From CAWINY01 sp963837635 (lineage in GTDB: Bacteria; Acidobacteriota; Terriglobia; Terriglobales; Acidobacteriaceae): a stretch of 64,000 nucleotides of DNA. The position numbers and the translations under genes are program-made. The stretch's first letter is position 1. Every line of letters starts with the position of its first letter. The notes below the pieces were generated by a model, which worked only from the letters and a program-made list of their open reading frames with translations, was not told where the DNA came from and did no database searches. Positions 26,360 through 34,714 of this stretch are shown piece after piece. The stretch is from NCBI GenBank assembly GCA_963837635.1, contig CAWINY010000007.1, positions 62,001-126,000 of the forward strand, in the 5' to 3' direction.

Positions 26360-27508
26360 TCAATTCATGGGGACTCCGTCATTCTTCATCGCCAATCCAT
26401 AGTGTTGCAGGGTTGCCTCTACCCATCCACCCATCGAATATTCCTTTACGACGTGGTTTCTGGCGGCGGAACCCATGCACTTGGCACGCTCAGGGTTCTG
26501 GAGTAAGCTTAGGAGGGCATCGGCTAACTCCTCGTCCGAGCTTGGTGCCACCACAAATCCTGTCTCGCCCTCGACGACCGCTTCAGGCATTCCTCCCACG
26601 CGAGTCACCACTACTGGCTTTCCACAGGCCATTGCCTCCAAAACGACCAGCCCAGCAGGCTCCTGCCAAGTGGAGCAAACAGCGAGAACATCGGCGGCTT
26701 GCATAAACGACTGTACATCCGAGCGGAGACCAAGAAATCGAACACTTTCTCCGAGGCTCAGGTTTGTTGCCAATTCATGAAGTTCGTTCCTCACCGGGCC
26801 ATCGCCAACAATCACAAGCATCGCCCTCGGCAGCTTCCGATTTAGCTTCGCGAACGCCCTCAAGAGGATGTCAATCCCCTTTTCCGGGCGGAGGTTGGAC
26901 GCGCTGAGTACAATCTCCGCTTCACCGGGCAAACCCAGCTTCTGCCGGAGTGACCTCAGTTCCCCTGGAGGGAGCGGGTGAAAGCGCTCGAGATTGATGC
27001 CATTTCGCAGGATTTCCACGTGGGCCGGTTTCGCCTGGTAATCAGAAATCAAAACCTGCCGAATATAGGCAGACACCGCCAGGACCTTCGAATTGAGAAG
27101 GTCTCCCAACATTAGGTCGCAAAGTCTGAGCTGAGCTTGCTTCAAGCATCCGAAATTGTGAGGCTGCCGGATGTGCTCGGTAAACATCACACGTCCGCCC
27201 CCGGCAATCTTGGCAACCAGTGGCAGCCAAGAAAATTGTGAATAAAAGTGGAAATGTACGACTGCCGGCCGGTGCTTTCTTACCAGGTTGAATGTCTTCC
27301 CATAACGGTCCGATGCTTGCATGTACTCCAAGCGGGCCCCTGCCTCCTCAAAGCGCCTCCTGAGAGGCTCGATGGGAGGCCTTTCAAAGACAAGCAAGCT
27401 CTCCGCGCCGATGGAACGAAGTCGGCGAGAAAGCTCAACCATGTATTCCTCGATGGTCCCGATTTTATTGGGATCGAGAGCAAGGATGTTCATTATGCAT
27501 GGTCGCAT
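26360..27508 (-). CDS. GT4 glycosyltransferase
   Basis: A GT-B enzyme of about 382 residues. The core begins MNILALDPNKIGTIEEYMVEL; VVHFHFYSQFSWLPLVAK, FTEHIRQP, RNGINLERFHP and SASNLRPEKGIDILLRAFA follow, with the donor site STWQEPAGLVVLEAMACGKP near the end. The frame is open to 27631, but the extra residues look non-coding. ATG 27508 has GGAGG 14 nt upstream; ATG 27493 is another option. It lies alone on the minus strand between the convergent membrane protein and the IPT-domain gene, which ends 170 bp beyond it. Confidence 0.88.
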   Translation of the reverse strand: MRPCIMNILALDPNKIGTIEEYMVELSRRLRSIGAESLLVFERPPIEPLRRRFEEAGARLEYMQASDRYGKTFNLVRKHRPAVVHFHFYSQFSWLPLVAKIAGGGRVMFTEHIRQPHNFGCLKQAQLRLCDLMLGDLLNSKVLAVSAYIRQVLISDYQAKPAHVEILRNGINLERFHPLPPGELRSLRQKLGLPGEAEIVLSASNLRPEKGIDILLRAFAKLNRKLPRAMLVIVGDGPVRNELHELATNLSLGESVRFLGLRSDVQSFMQAADVLAVCSTWQEPAGLVVLEAMACGKPVVVTRVGGMPEAVVEGETGFVVAPSSDEELADALLSLLQNPERAKCMGSAARNHVVKEYSMGGWVEATLQHYGLAMKNDGVPMN

Positions 27509-27801
27509 CGTCAAGCCAGCAACCTCCAGAGGGCGAGAGGCCGTGGAAAAGTGCAGGAAGTACAGAGATACCTTCAGGCTAGGCCGATCGGGATGATGCC
27601 GGCCCTTCGCCGCGCGAACTCCAAAAGACACGGGCAGATGGTGCTGATATCTGCCCGCCCGTCCCGTCGCGCTGTCTCACTATAGCGGCCCATTATACCC
27701 GGAATACCGCCAATGATAACACGGAATTTGCCTCCCGGACCACACGCGATGTCTGCGCACTCAGTCAGAATGCGCCTGCGGTTCAACGGTCTGCAGTAGC
27801 G

Positions 27802-30252
27802 CTATGAACCCGGCACCATCACGATCACATCAGAGATGTAGTCGTGCCAATAGGGAATATACCCACTCGGAGGGCATGTCTGCGAAGCTGAGTAGGTGTA
27901 GCCATCTAGAGTGCCGCCCTTGCACACTATCCGACCATTCACATCGTCATAATCGTTTTGATTAGTGCTACCGGAATCGGCAGGAATAACCGCTCCCCAA
28001 TCACCGCCTATAAGGAGAGCCCCTTGGGATATATCCGTTGACCCGTTGAAATTCCCGCACGTCTTAGGAGTTGAATCGGTGTAACCATTGCCGAAGTAGC
28101 ACCCACTCTGATAGGAACCTCCATCAATCCTAGATCCATTTTTATTTACTTGTAGCAACAGGGTGCCATTCTGCCAAATCTCGAAGTCGCCGTCGTCGCT
28201 GCCTGGAGTATTCCCTTTGATGTGGGCTTCGTACTGCACCCACTGGCCGGGGAGTTCGTCAGAATCATGGTTGGCATATTTAGCCCAATTAGGCTGGGTA
28301 GTACCGTTTCCCTGGACAAAGAAACTCATTCCGGCGGGATTGCAGCCGCCCAACAGGTGTGTCGTGAACATACAATTCGAAGAAACCTGCCAGTCGGGGT
28401 TAATCCCCAGAGGCTGGCGCTCTATCGGATACCAATCTGTGTAGACATGCCCGTACCCCGGATTCGCCTGCTGCGCATACTGCCACCAGGAGACGTAAAC
28501 CTCCCGGTTGTTGATGTGCGCACCAGGAATCTCTATTCCTATGCCGCCGTAGGAATCGTTCACGTAGGTATCCAGTGAGCAACTGCTTCCATAGGCGCTG
28601 CCGGTGTTGCCATACGAGCAGTTCTGGGATTTTGGGTTGCGAGAGATGTTGTAGGTTTGCTCAACCGAGGTAAGCCCGCCGTTTGCCCCGGTGAATCCGT
28701 TTACATCAATTAGATTCCATCCGCTGGGTATGGTGTGGTGCGAGGCAGTCATGCCGGTCAGCAGAGGGCTGCCGATCCCGGTTCCGGTTTGAGGCGCTGG
28801 GGCGGCCACCGAAGCGACGGCGGTCTGTGTCTTGGTTTGTGCCGGATTCCCGTTGTCGGTTACCGCTGCGGTAAAGCTGAAGGTTCCGGTGGCGTTTGGC
28901 GTACCGGAGATCACCCCCGTGGTGGCCGCCATGGTCAGTCCCGGAGGAAGCTGGCCGGAAGGAATCGACCAGGTGTAGCCCGGTGTGCCACCGACCGCGC
29001 TTAGAGTGGCCGCATAGTCGGTTCCCTCGGTTGCTTTTGGCAACGCGGCGGTGGTGATCACTAAAGCGGCGACAACCGTGAATGAGAAGTTAGACGTAGT
29101 CGAAACTCCCTTGGCGTCCTGCACGCCCAGCGTCACATTGAAGTTTCCAGCAGCCGTAGGTGTTCCGGAAAGGGTTCCGTTACTGCCACTGAGCACGACA
29201 CCCGCGGGCAGCGCCCCGGAAGTCACCGCCCAGACATAAGGCGAAGTGCCGCCCGTTGCTGAAACGCTTACATTATACGGGCTGTTAATCTGTCCATTCG
29301 GAATATTTGCCGTCGTGATCTGTACCGGCGGGATCACAGCGATGGCTAACGACTGCGAGCGGGTCTGCTTCAAGGGGCTGGAGTCCGTCACCTGCGCCTG
29401 AAAACTGAATTGTCCCCCTGAGGTCGGGGTACCGCTGATGACGCCATTCGCACCGAGTGCGAGCCCGGAGGGCAACTGGCCGGAAACCAAGCTCCAAGCG
29501 TAGGGCGCCGTGCCGCCGGATGCCGTCAGCGCCGCTGAATACTGCGTGCCTGGGGTTCCATCGGGCAGTGCGGTGGTCGTGATGGCCACCGAAGCAACAT
29601 ACGTGAAGCCGTTGCCGAGCGTGGCGCTCTGCAGATCGGGATTGCTGACCACCACGCTGGCCGCACCCGCGGTATGCACCGGGGTCGTGATCCGGATGCT
29701 GGTTGCCGAAACCGAAGCCACAGTCGCCGCAGAGCCGCCAATCGTGACTTTGGCCCCACTGACGAAGTTGTTGCCACTGAGGGTGAGCGGCGTGCCGCCG
29801 GTGGTCAGGCCGGTGGCGGGGCTGATACTGCTGATGGCGGGAGCTGGGTTCTTGTAAGTAAACGAATTGGCTAGCGTGGCTTGGCGCCCATTGCGGCTGG
29901 TCACCACTACGCTAACCGTGCCTGCGGCATGCGCGGGCGTCAAAACCCTGATGCTGGTGGTCGAAAGCGAGAATACCCACCCATTGCGGCCGCCGAACGT
30001 GACCGTGGATCCACTCTGGAAGTTATTGCCGCTGATCGTAACCACGGTACCGCCGGAGATCGGGCCGCTGGTGGGGCTGAGGGATTGGGCCCAAGTCAGC
30101 ACGGGCATCAGCAATAACGCGGCTAAGAATAGCGGGCGTACCCTCAGTCCCATGGGGCGCGCGGAAGCGCATATCGAGCGAACAATATGTGGGTCTGACG
30201 AGTTGCAGTCGAGGGTTGGAACAAAAGCATTGGCGGTGGCGCGGTGCGACAT
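27802..30252 (-). CDS. Secreted IPT/TIG and putative-Ig repeat protein with Cys-rich C-terminal domain
   Basis: Up to 816 residues. A hydrophobic signal segment LFLAALLLMPVLTWAQS ends near residue 56. Two IPT/TIG domains follow (LSPTSGPISGGTVVTISGNN and ISPATGLTTGGTPLTLSGNN starts), then three putative-Ig repeats marked by LPSGL/LPAGV/LPPGL and VISGTP-type turns (about residues 215-480). The last 330 residues form an unassigned domain with eight cysteines and many Trp/Tyr, in style like an extracellular beta-sandwich or glycan-active module. ATG 30252 has TTTGGAGG at ideal spacing; ATG 30153 would give a shorter signal peptide. Likely exported and involved in adhesion or polysaccharide binding (inference). 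Confidence 0.83.
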   Translation of the reverse strand: MSHRATANAFVPTLDCNSSDPHIVRSICASARPMGLRVRPLFLAALLLMPVLTWAQSLSPTSGPISGGTVVTISGNNFQSGSTVTFGGRNGWVFSLSTTSIRVLTPAHAAGTVSVVVTSRNGRQATLANSFTYKNPAPAISSISPATGLTTGGTPLTLSGNNFVSGAKVTIGGSAATVASVSATSIRITTPVHTAGAASVVVSNPDLQSATLGNGFTYVASVAITTTALPDGTPGTQYSAALTASGGTAPYAWSLVSGQLPSGLALGANGVISGTPTSGGQFSFQAQVTDSSPLKQTRSQSLAIAVIPPVQITTANIPNGQINSPYNVSVSATGGTSPYVWAVTSGALPAGVVLSGSNGTLSGTPTAAGNFNVTLGVQDAKGVSTTSNFSFTVVAALVITTAALPKATEGTDYAATLSAVGGTPGYTWSIPSGQLPPGLTMAATTGVISGTPNATGTFSFTAAVTDNGNPAQTKTQTAVASVAAPAPQTGTGIGSPLLTGMTASHHTIPSGWNLIDVNGFTGANGGLTSVEQTYNISRNPKSQNCSYGNTGSAYGSSCSLDTYVNDSYGGIGIEIPGAHINNREVYVSWWQYAQQANPGYGHVYTDWYPIERQPLGINPDWQVSSNCMFTTHLLGGCNPAGMSFFVQGNGTTQPNWAKYANHDSDELPGQWVQYEAHIKGNTPGSDDGDFEIWQNGTLLLQVNKNGSRIDGGSYQSGCYFGNGYTDSTPKTCGNFNGSTDISQGALLIGGDWGAVIPADSGSTNQNDYDDVNGRIVCKGGTLDGYTYSASQTCPPSGYIPYWHDYISDVIVMVPGS

Positions 30253-30348
30253 TACATGCCTCCAAACTATCCAGACCGTAGCAGCCGCTCCACTGCGTGC
30301 CTACTGAGCGGAAGCCGGGAAAAGGTACAGTTACCGCGGCTGGCCCAC

Positions 30349-30368
30349 ACCTGTCCCAAAGGACAGGT
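30349..30368. promoter_or_regulatory. Perfect inverted repeat in divergent intergenic region
   Basis: ACCTGTCC, a CAAA loop, then GGACAGGT. Eight paired bases without a following T-run argue against a terminator. It lies about 100 bp upstream of the IPT gene start and could be an operator or a leader hairpin. No second copy was noticed in the window. Confidence 0.35.
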
Positions 30369-30669
30369 CGCAAGGACTCTGAACGGTCAGCCAAAGTTAT
30401 GTTCTGGACGGAGTTGGCGCGCTGTTACGGGCTCGTACCCACGTGCATGACACACACGTCCGGGCGGACTGCACAGACGAGCAAGTAACTCCACTGTAAA
30501 GCAAATTCAGCCAGGAACAATCAATCTTGTCCCCGAGATCGGTTTTGAAAAGCCCTTAGCCGAAACGCAGCAGCCCCTATTACTTCGGCTCAAAATCGTA
30601 CGGATATGGAGCCCGGGGCAACGAGTTTTCCCGTTGCAAGGGCGTGGGATGTTCCAGGTGTACCGTATC

Positions 30670-30703
30670 CAGGCGGTTAATGTTACCCGACAGGCGGTTT
30701 ATG
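30670..30703 (+). promoter_or_regulatory. Tandem direct repeats 21 bp apart, candidate regulator site
   Basis: CAGGCGGTTAATG (30670-30682) and CAGGCGGTTTATG (30691-30703) differ at one base and are spaced 21 bp start to start, two helical turns. They end about 37 bp ahead of the LuxR-type gene start. Such same-face repeats are the usual form of a dimeric activator or repressor site. The bound protein is unknown; autoregulation is possible. Confidence 0.4.
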
Positions 30704-30740
30704 CTTTGATACCTAATGCAAAACGAGCTGCAAGCAACTC

Positions 30741-31457
30741 TTGCGCTCGTTGCCTGAATCGAGTAGCCTCGCTATCGTGACCAGCATAGGCATATCCAAG
30801 GCGAGAGTGTGCCTGGTTTCTTCTCACCCTATGCTTTTGCAGGCGTTTCAGGACAAGTTTTCGGCCAGTTGCCGGCTGCAGGTCCGCAGGCTCGAGACCA
30901 ACTCGCCGATCGTCCAGCAGGTGGCCTCGCTTCCCAAGGCGCAAGTGCACGTGGTCGATGCTTCGGTGCAGAGAGAACTGGTTCGGGTGCTGCTGTCGTC
31001 GTTGCTACAGAATTTTCCGAAGGCGCGTGTCTTGGTGTTGGCCGATGAGTTTCCCGAACCCGAAGCGTTTGACCTGTTGGAGCTTGGAGTCAAGGGAATT
31101 CTGCGGTATGCGGATGCCGACGCGCAGTTCGCTCGCGCCGTGGCGAGCTTGGCTCAAGGGGGATATTGGGTGCCGCGGGCGATCCTGTCCCAGTTTGTGG
31201 AGCAGATTCTCACCCGTCAGCAGGAGCGCCGACGGGCGCTGCTGGGCGCCGCCGGGGTTAGCCGCCGCGAACAGGATATCCTGGATGGGTTGCTGAAGAA
31301 CCTTTCGAACAAAGAAATCGCCAACCAGCTCAATATTTCCGAGCGGACGGTCAAGTTTCACGTCTCCAATCTGCTCGCCAAGTATCATGTGCAGCGCCGT
31401 GCAGACCTAATTTTACTGTCCTTTCACAATCAGCGCACCCAAACGGTGGGGGCCTAG
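30741..31457 (+). CDS. LuxR/NarL-type regulator with degenerate receiver domain
   Basis: Up to 238 residues. An N-terminal receiver-like fold (ARVCLVSSHPMLLQAF ... VHVVDAS ... LGVKGILRY) keeps the phospho-acceptor-like Asp73. The acidic pair that normally precedes HP in NarL proteins is Ser27-Ser28, so Mg binding and phosphorylation are doubtful. The C-terminal LuxR HTH is complete: SRREQDILDGLLKNLSNKEI, then LNISERTVKFHVSNLLAKY. It probably binds DNA without classical phosphorylation, or responds to another cue. The start is uncertain (TTG 30741 or GTG 30777). The divergent IPT-domain gene and nearby direct repeats are candidate targets. Confidence 0.85.
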   Translation: MRSLPESSSLAIVTSIGISKARVCLVSSHPMLLQAFQDKFSASCRLQVRRLETNSPIVQQVASLPKAQVHVVDASVQRELVRVLLSSLLQNFPKARVLVLADEFPEPEAFDLLELGVKGILRYADADAQFARAVASLAQGGYWVPRAILSQFVEQILTRQQERRRALLGAAGVSRREQDILDGLLKNLSNKEIANQLNISERTVKFHVSNLLAKYHVQRRADLILLSFHNQRTQTVGA

Positions 31458-31534
31458 CTTCGCTGCCGAAGAAGTCCAAGCAGCCGGAATCCATGCTGGC
31501 TGGGGTTTCTTCCACTATGTAGACGAATTTGCGC

Positions 31535-32524
31535 TCAATCGGGATACCCGCCCGGATGCCTCTGCATCCACTCCCATGCGCTGCTGATGATTGCTTCCAA
31601 GTCGGCAGTTTGCGAGCACCACCCCAGTTCCTTGCGAATCTTTTTCGAACTGGCTACCAAAATCGCCGGGTCCCCCGGCCGGCGCGCTGCTTCCACGGTA
31701 GGAATCGGATGACCCGTGACGCGACGCGCCGCGTCGATCACTTCCCGCACGCTGAACCCGTGCCCGTTGCCGAGATTGTAGATCAGGGCTTCGGGCCGCA
31801 TGCAGTTTCCCAACCGCTCCAGCGCAAGCTGGTGTGCGCTGGCCAAATCGGAAACGTGGATGTAGTCCCGCACGCAGGTTCCATCCTGAGTGGGATAGTC
31901 GCTGCCAAATAGGGCAATGTTCGGCCGCTTGCCTAGCGCCACCTGCAACACGAGCGGGATGAGGTGGGTCTCGGGGTGATGATCTTCGCCGCTCTTGGAG
32001 GTGGCGCCGGCCGCATTGAAATAGCGCAAGCTGGCATAGCTCAGGCCGTGAATGCGGTGAAACCAGGCAAGCATCCGCTCGACCAACCATTTGGATTCTC
32101 CATAGGCATTGGTGGGGCAAAGCGCGTCGCCCTCTTCAATCGGGGTGCGCACAGGCTCGCCGTACAGGGCAGCGGTAGAGGAGAACACGAACCGTGGAAT
32201 GCGGTGGGCGGCTACGGCCTCCAATAGCGTGAGCGCGTTGGCCGAGTTGTTCCGGAAGTACCGCTCGGGGATCAGCATAGATTCGCCTGCCTCGATAAGG
32301 GCGGCGAAGTGCATCACCGCATCCACTTCCCCTTGTCCAATGGTGCTATCCAGGGCGGCGCGGTCGGCGATATCAGCGACCACCAGTTCGGCATTCGGGG
32401 GAACCGCACTCCGATGCCCTCTGCTGAGGTTGTCATAGACGATCACTTGGTGGCCCGCCTCGACTAACTCGGCGGCCACAACGCTTCCAATAAAGCCCGC
32501 ACCACCAGTAACCAATACTCTCAT
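31535..32524 (-). CDS. galE: UDP-glucose 4-epimerase
   Basis: A 329-residue extended short-chain dehydrogenase/reductase that interconverts UDP-glucose and UDP-galactose. It shows the NAD-binding TGGAGFIGS near the N-terminus, VMHFAALIEAGES, the SSTAALYG serine region, the YxxxK catalytic pair in YGESK, LRYFNAAGA and GTCVRDYIHVSDLA, all GalE hallmarks. Length is normal. The ATG follows GGGAAAG. It supplies nucleotide sugar for the glycan genes in this window. It is separated from the regulator gene by a 77-bp gap (tail to tail). Confidence 0.93.
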   Translation of the reverse strand: MRVLVTGGAGFIGSVVAAELVEAGHQVIVYDNLSRGHRSAVPPNAELVVADIADRAALDSTIGQGEVDAVMHFAALIEAGESMLIPERYFRNNSANALTLLEAVAAHRIPRFVFSSTAALYGEPVRTPIEEGDALCPTNAYGESKWLVERMLAWFHRIHGLSYASLRYFNAAGATSKSGEDHHPETHLIPLVLQVALGKRPNIALFGSDYPTQDGTCVRDYIHVSDLASAHQLALERLGNCMRPEALIYNLGNGHGFSVREVIDAARRVTGHPIPTVEAARRPGDPAILVASSKKIRKELGWCSQTADLEAIISSAWEWMQRHPGGYPD

Positions 32525-32731
32525 TGCTTTCCCAGAATAGTAGATGTTGGCAAATGACTATCTAATCATCGCCAGAACTCAGCCCGAACGCCGAATGGTG
32601 ATCGTCGAACTGAACTTACACGGTTTGCTCCAGAAGCGTGTCTCGATACTCGAAAAGTACCACCCGCGCCATCCGCCCGCAACCCCACCTAGTATCTCGT
32701 CCTGCAAGTTCGTGGACAAAGTCATACACCT

Positions 32732-32767
32732 GTCATTCTGAGCGACCGAAGGGAGCGAAGAATCTAT
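32732..32767. repeat. Dispersed extragenic repeat (TGTCATTCTGAGCG type)
   Basis: The sequence TGTCATTCTGAGCGACCGAA and the following GGGAGCGAAGAATCTA match the kind of short extragenic repeat (TGTCATTCTGAGCGAAGCGAAGAATC form) I recall as frequent in Acidobacteriota genomes. Only one copy is noticed in the window. It lies between galE and the deaminase-like gene. Confidence 0.55.
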
Positions 32768-32797
32768 GTATTGCGAAACAAAGGCCAATGTTCCGGC

Positions 32798-33790
32798 CTA
32801 CGATTGCAGGAAACTTGCCTGGAATGCGCGCTGATTGCACCGGGTAATTTCCTTTTCCGACAGCGCGCCGATGTTCAAAAGAAACTGCTGTTCTTTGAAA
32901 ACATTGGTGTGGTACAACTCCGGGCCGTCGGTATTCACGGTGATGGGCACGCCGTGGTCAACCAGCTTGCGGATGATAGTTCTTAAATCGCGAGTGCTGC
33001 GGACCATGCTGTTCTTCAGGTTGGAGGTGGGGCACAGTTCCAGCACAATGTTCGCCGCAGCGATTTCTTTCATGAGCTGGGCATCCCGTGCGGCGGCAAT
33101 ACCGTGCCCGATGCGGTTCGGCACGATCTTTCTGACAACATAGCGCAGCTCCTGCGGATCGCCGGTTTCGCCGCTGTGGATGGTCACTCCCAGGCCTGCC
33201 TCCTTCGCACGCCGGAACAGGGGGACATGGTTTGCCATTGAAAATGTCCGGCGGTTCGGACCCGCCAGGTCGATCCCGATAATGCCCTTGCCCGCATACT
33301 TGATCGCCTTCTCCACGATGATCTCGTTTTGCTCCCGTGTGAGGCTGCGATCCATCATAAGGATGAGTCCCGCCTTCACGTTCGGATACTCCACCAACGC
33401 CAACTCCAGTCCCCAGCGAGCGGCATTGATGATGTGGTCCAGGTCGCGCTCCCCGCCCCGGTTGCGAAACATGGGGTTGAAACGCAGTTCTTGCAGCACC
33501 AGGTTGCACTTGCGATATCCCCCGCCGATCACGCTGGCCACCGATTCCTGCATCGCCTCGGGCGAGGACTGGATCAGTTCGGTCCAGCGATAAAAGCGCT
33601 CGTGCATTTCCCGGAGATCGCGGTTGCGGTCCCGCTCGCCCATCGTGACCATGGCCTCGAACTGCCAATAGTCCTTAGTAGGGAGACGAATTCCTTGCCG
33701 GTGTGCAATGGACCAGAGGATAGGCGGATCGACCGCGCCCCCAAGGTGGGTGTGCAGTTCCGCACGCGGCGTGCTGGTGCTCTGAGGCAT
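32798..33790 (-). CDS. Adenosine deaminase family protein
   Basis: A 330-residue amidohydrolase. AELHTHLGGAVDP supplies the first zinc His pair (His13, His15); IHSGETGDP carries the next zinc His and the catalytic Glu, IGHGIAA the catalytic His, and ITVNTDGPELY the zinc Asp, where many adenosine deaminases have Asp-Asp-Pro rather than Asp-Gly-Pro. It would deaminate adenosine or a related purine. The open frame continues 217 codons upstream, but ATG 33790 starts exactly at the domain and upstream translation has no protein pattern. The Asp-Gly-Pro change leaves some doubt about the exact substrate. Confidence 0.88.
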   Translation of the reverse strand: MPQSTSTPRAELHTHLGGAVDPPILWSIAHRQGIRLPTKDYWQFEAMVTMGERDRNRDLREMHERFYRWTELIQSSPEAMQESVASVIGGGYRKCNLVLQELRFNPMFRNRGGERDLDHIINAARWGLELALVEYPNVKAGLILMMDRSLTREQNEIIVEKAIKYAGKGIIGIDLAGPNRRTFSMANHVPLFRRAKEAGLGVTIHSGETGDPQELRYVVRKIVPNRIGHGIAAARDAQLMKEIAAANIVLELCPTSNLKNSMVRSTRDLRTIIRKLVDHGVPITVNTDGPELYHTNVFKEQQFLLNIGALSEKEITRCNQRAFQASFLQS

Positions 33791-34086
33791 ACTCAATGAT
33801 ATAGCAGCGCAATCGCGTCCACCCCAATCAAGTGGCCGTAGATGCCGTTGGCACGCTTGGACAAATAGCCGAAGGAATCGGCAAAGGACGAGGTCGTTAC
33901 CATCCAGAGGCAACTCTGCTGTGTTACTATTACATAGTAACGCCGGATACCCTTCCTCCTCCTGATGTTCCCACGGAATATTGTTTGGGTCGGAATCCCC
34001 TTTTTCACCAGATATTGATGGTTGCGACATCACCCTGAAACAGGGCGGGTATAAATGTTGCACTTGGATCGTGCTAAGGAATGCCA

Positions 34087-34287
34087 ATGTTCGCAGTAGA
34101 CACACTTTACTCCGCTGACAATTTTGACCGAGTCGTCTTGTCCGATGGCGAATTGCTCGGCTCAGCTTGCATATTCTGTCGGCAATTCGTCTCGTTCCAT
34201 GACGACGCCGAGCAACTGCGCAAAGCGGAATGCGCCCACACCTGTCTTGAAATGAGCCAGACCCGAGAGTGGAAACTCTCGGCTTAA
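34087..34287 (+). CDS. Small hypothetical protein with CxxC
   Basis: A 66-residue protein with CIFCRQF and a later CAHTCLEM, giving two Cys pairs that could bind zinc. TAAGGA stands 6 nt before ATG 34087 (an earlier ATG at 34081 abuts it). The last codons overlap a strong hairpin at 34263-34282. I do not recognise a family. It is followed 25 bp later by another small gene. Confidence 0.5.
   Translation: MFAVDTLYSADNFDRVVLSDGELLGSACIFCRQFVSFHDDAEQLRKAECAHTCLEMSQTREWKLSA
34263..34282 (+). other. Perfect 8-bp hairpin with GGAA tetraloop
   Basis: CCGAGAGT, GGAA, ACTCTCGG. The loop fits the GNRA class, so the RNA hairpin should be very stable. It covers the end of the 66-residue gene and precedes the next small gene. 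No T-run follows, so it is more likely an mRNA-stability or translation element than a terminator. Confidence 0.4.
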
Positions 34288-34312
34288 CAGGATAAAAGAG
34301 GAGCTTGTGACC

Positions 34313-34492
34313 ATGACTATCCCAATGACCGAAGACAATAATAATGCGAAGACCGAATGCACCATCGCTGACGATACCTTGATTATTACCAAACAGGACG
34401 GAGGCGCTGTTGCCGAATTCACCCGCAAGTACGTTGGCCATTGGTCAGTATGGGTGAAGAAAACGACAGATAAGTCACTCAGCGCAGCCTGA
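34313..34492 (+). CDS. Small hypothetical protein
   Basis: A 59-residue, mostly polar protein (ECTIADDTLIITKQDGG, then FTRKYVGHWSVWVKK). AGAGGAG lies about 9 nt before ATG 34313; a GTG at 34307 is too close. No family is recognised. It probably forms a two-gene unit with the 66-residue gene upstream. Confidence 0.5.
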   Translation: MTIPMTEDNNNAKTECTIADDTLIITKQDGGAVAEFTRKYVGHWSVWVKKTTDKSLSAA

Positions 34493-34714
34493 GCCATTCG
34501 TGCCCGCCTGACCGCTATCTTTCAACGCCGATCACGTCTCCGGAAAGGAAACTAGCGACCTTCACCGGACCCGCTTCCAGCTCAGAAGCGATGCGGGGCC
34601 GCAGCACGCGGCCTTTTCGATTTCTCCACCCGCTTAGTCGGCATCGCCCTGTCCCGTTACAATCAGCAGCACGAGTGCAAGTAAAGCTGCTTTGTAGCCC
34701 GGCTTGGCAGTTAG

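Larger units (their letters stand above)
30258..30740. other. Divergent intergenic region
   Basis: About 480 bp between the IPT-domain gene and the LuxR-type regulator gene, transcribed apart. It contains a perfect 8-bp stem at 30349-30368, a weaker GCAACG/CGTTGC hairpin around 30617-30636, and a pair of direct repeats at 30670-30703. No gene or known riboswitch was recognised. It probably carries promoters for both genes. Confidence 0.45.

Noticed and set aside
30349..30368. Terminator reading of the ACCTGTCC/GGACAGGT hairpin
   Set aside because: No T-run follows on either strand and it lies upstream, not downstream, of both neighbouring genes.
30540..30740. Possible riboswitch in the leader of the LuxR-type gene
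   Set aside because: I compared by eye with c-di-GMP, cobalamin and glycine consensus elements and found no matching core.
33791..34441. Upstream extension of the deaminase-like frame by 217 codons
   Set aside because: The extension has no recognisable domain or bias, and ATG 33790 begins precisely at the first conserved residues.
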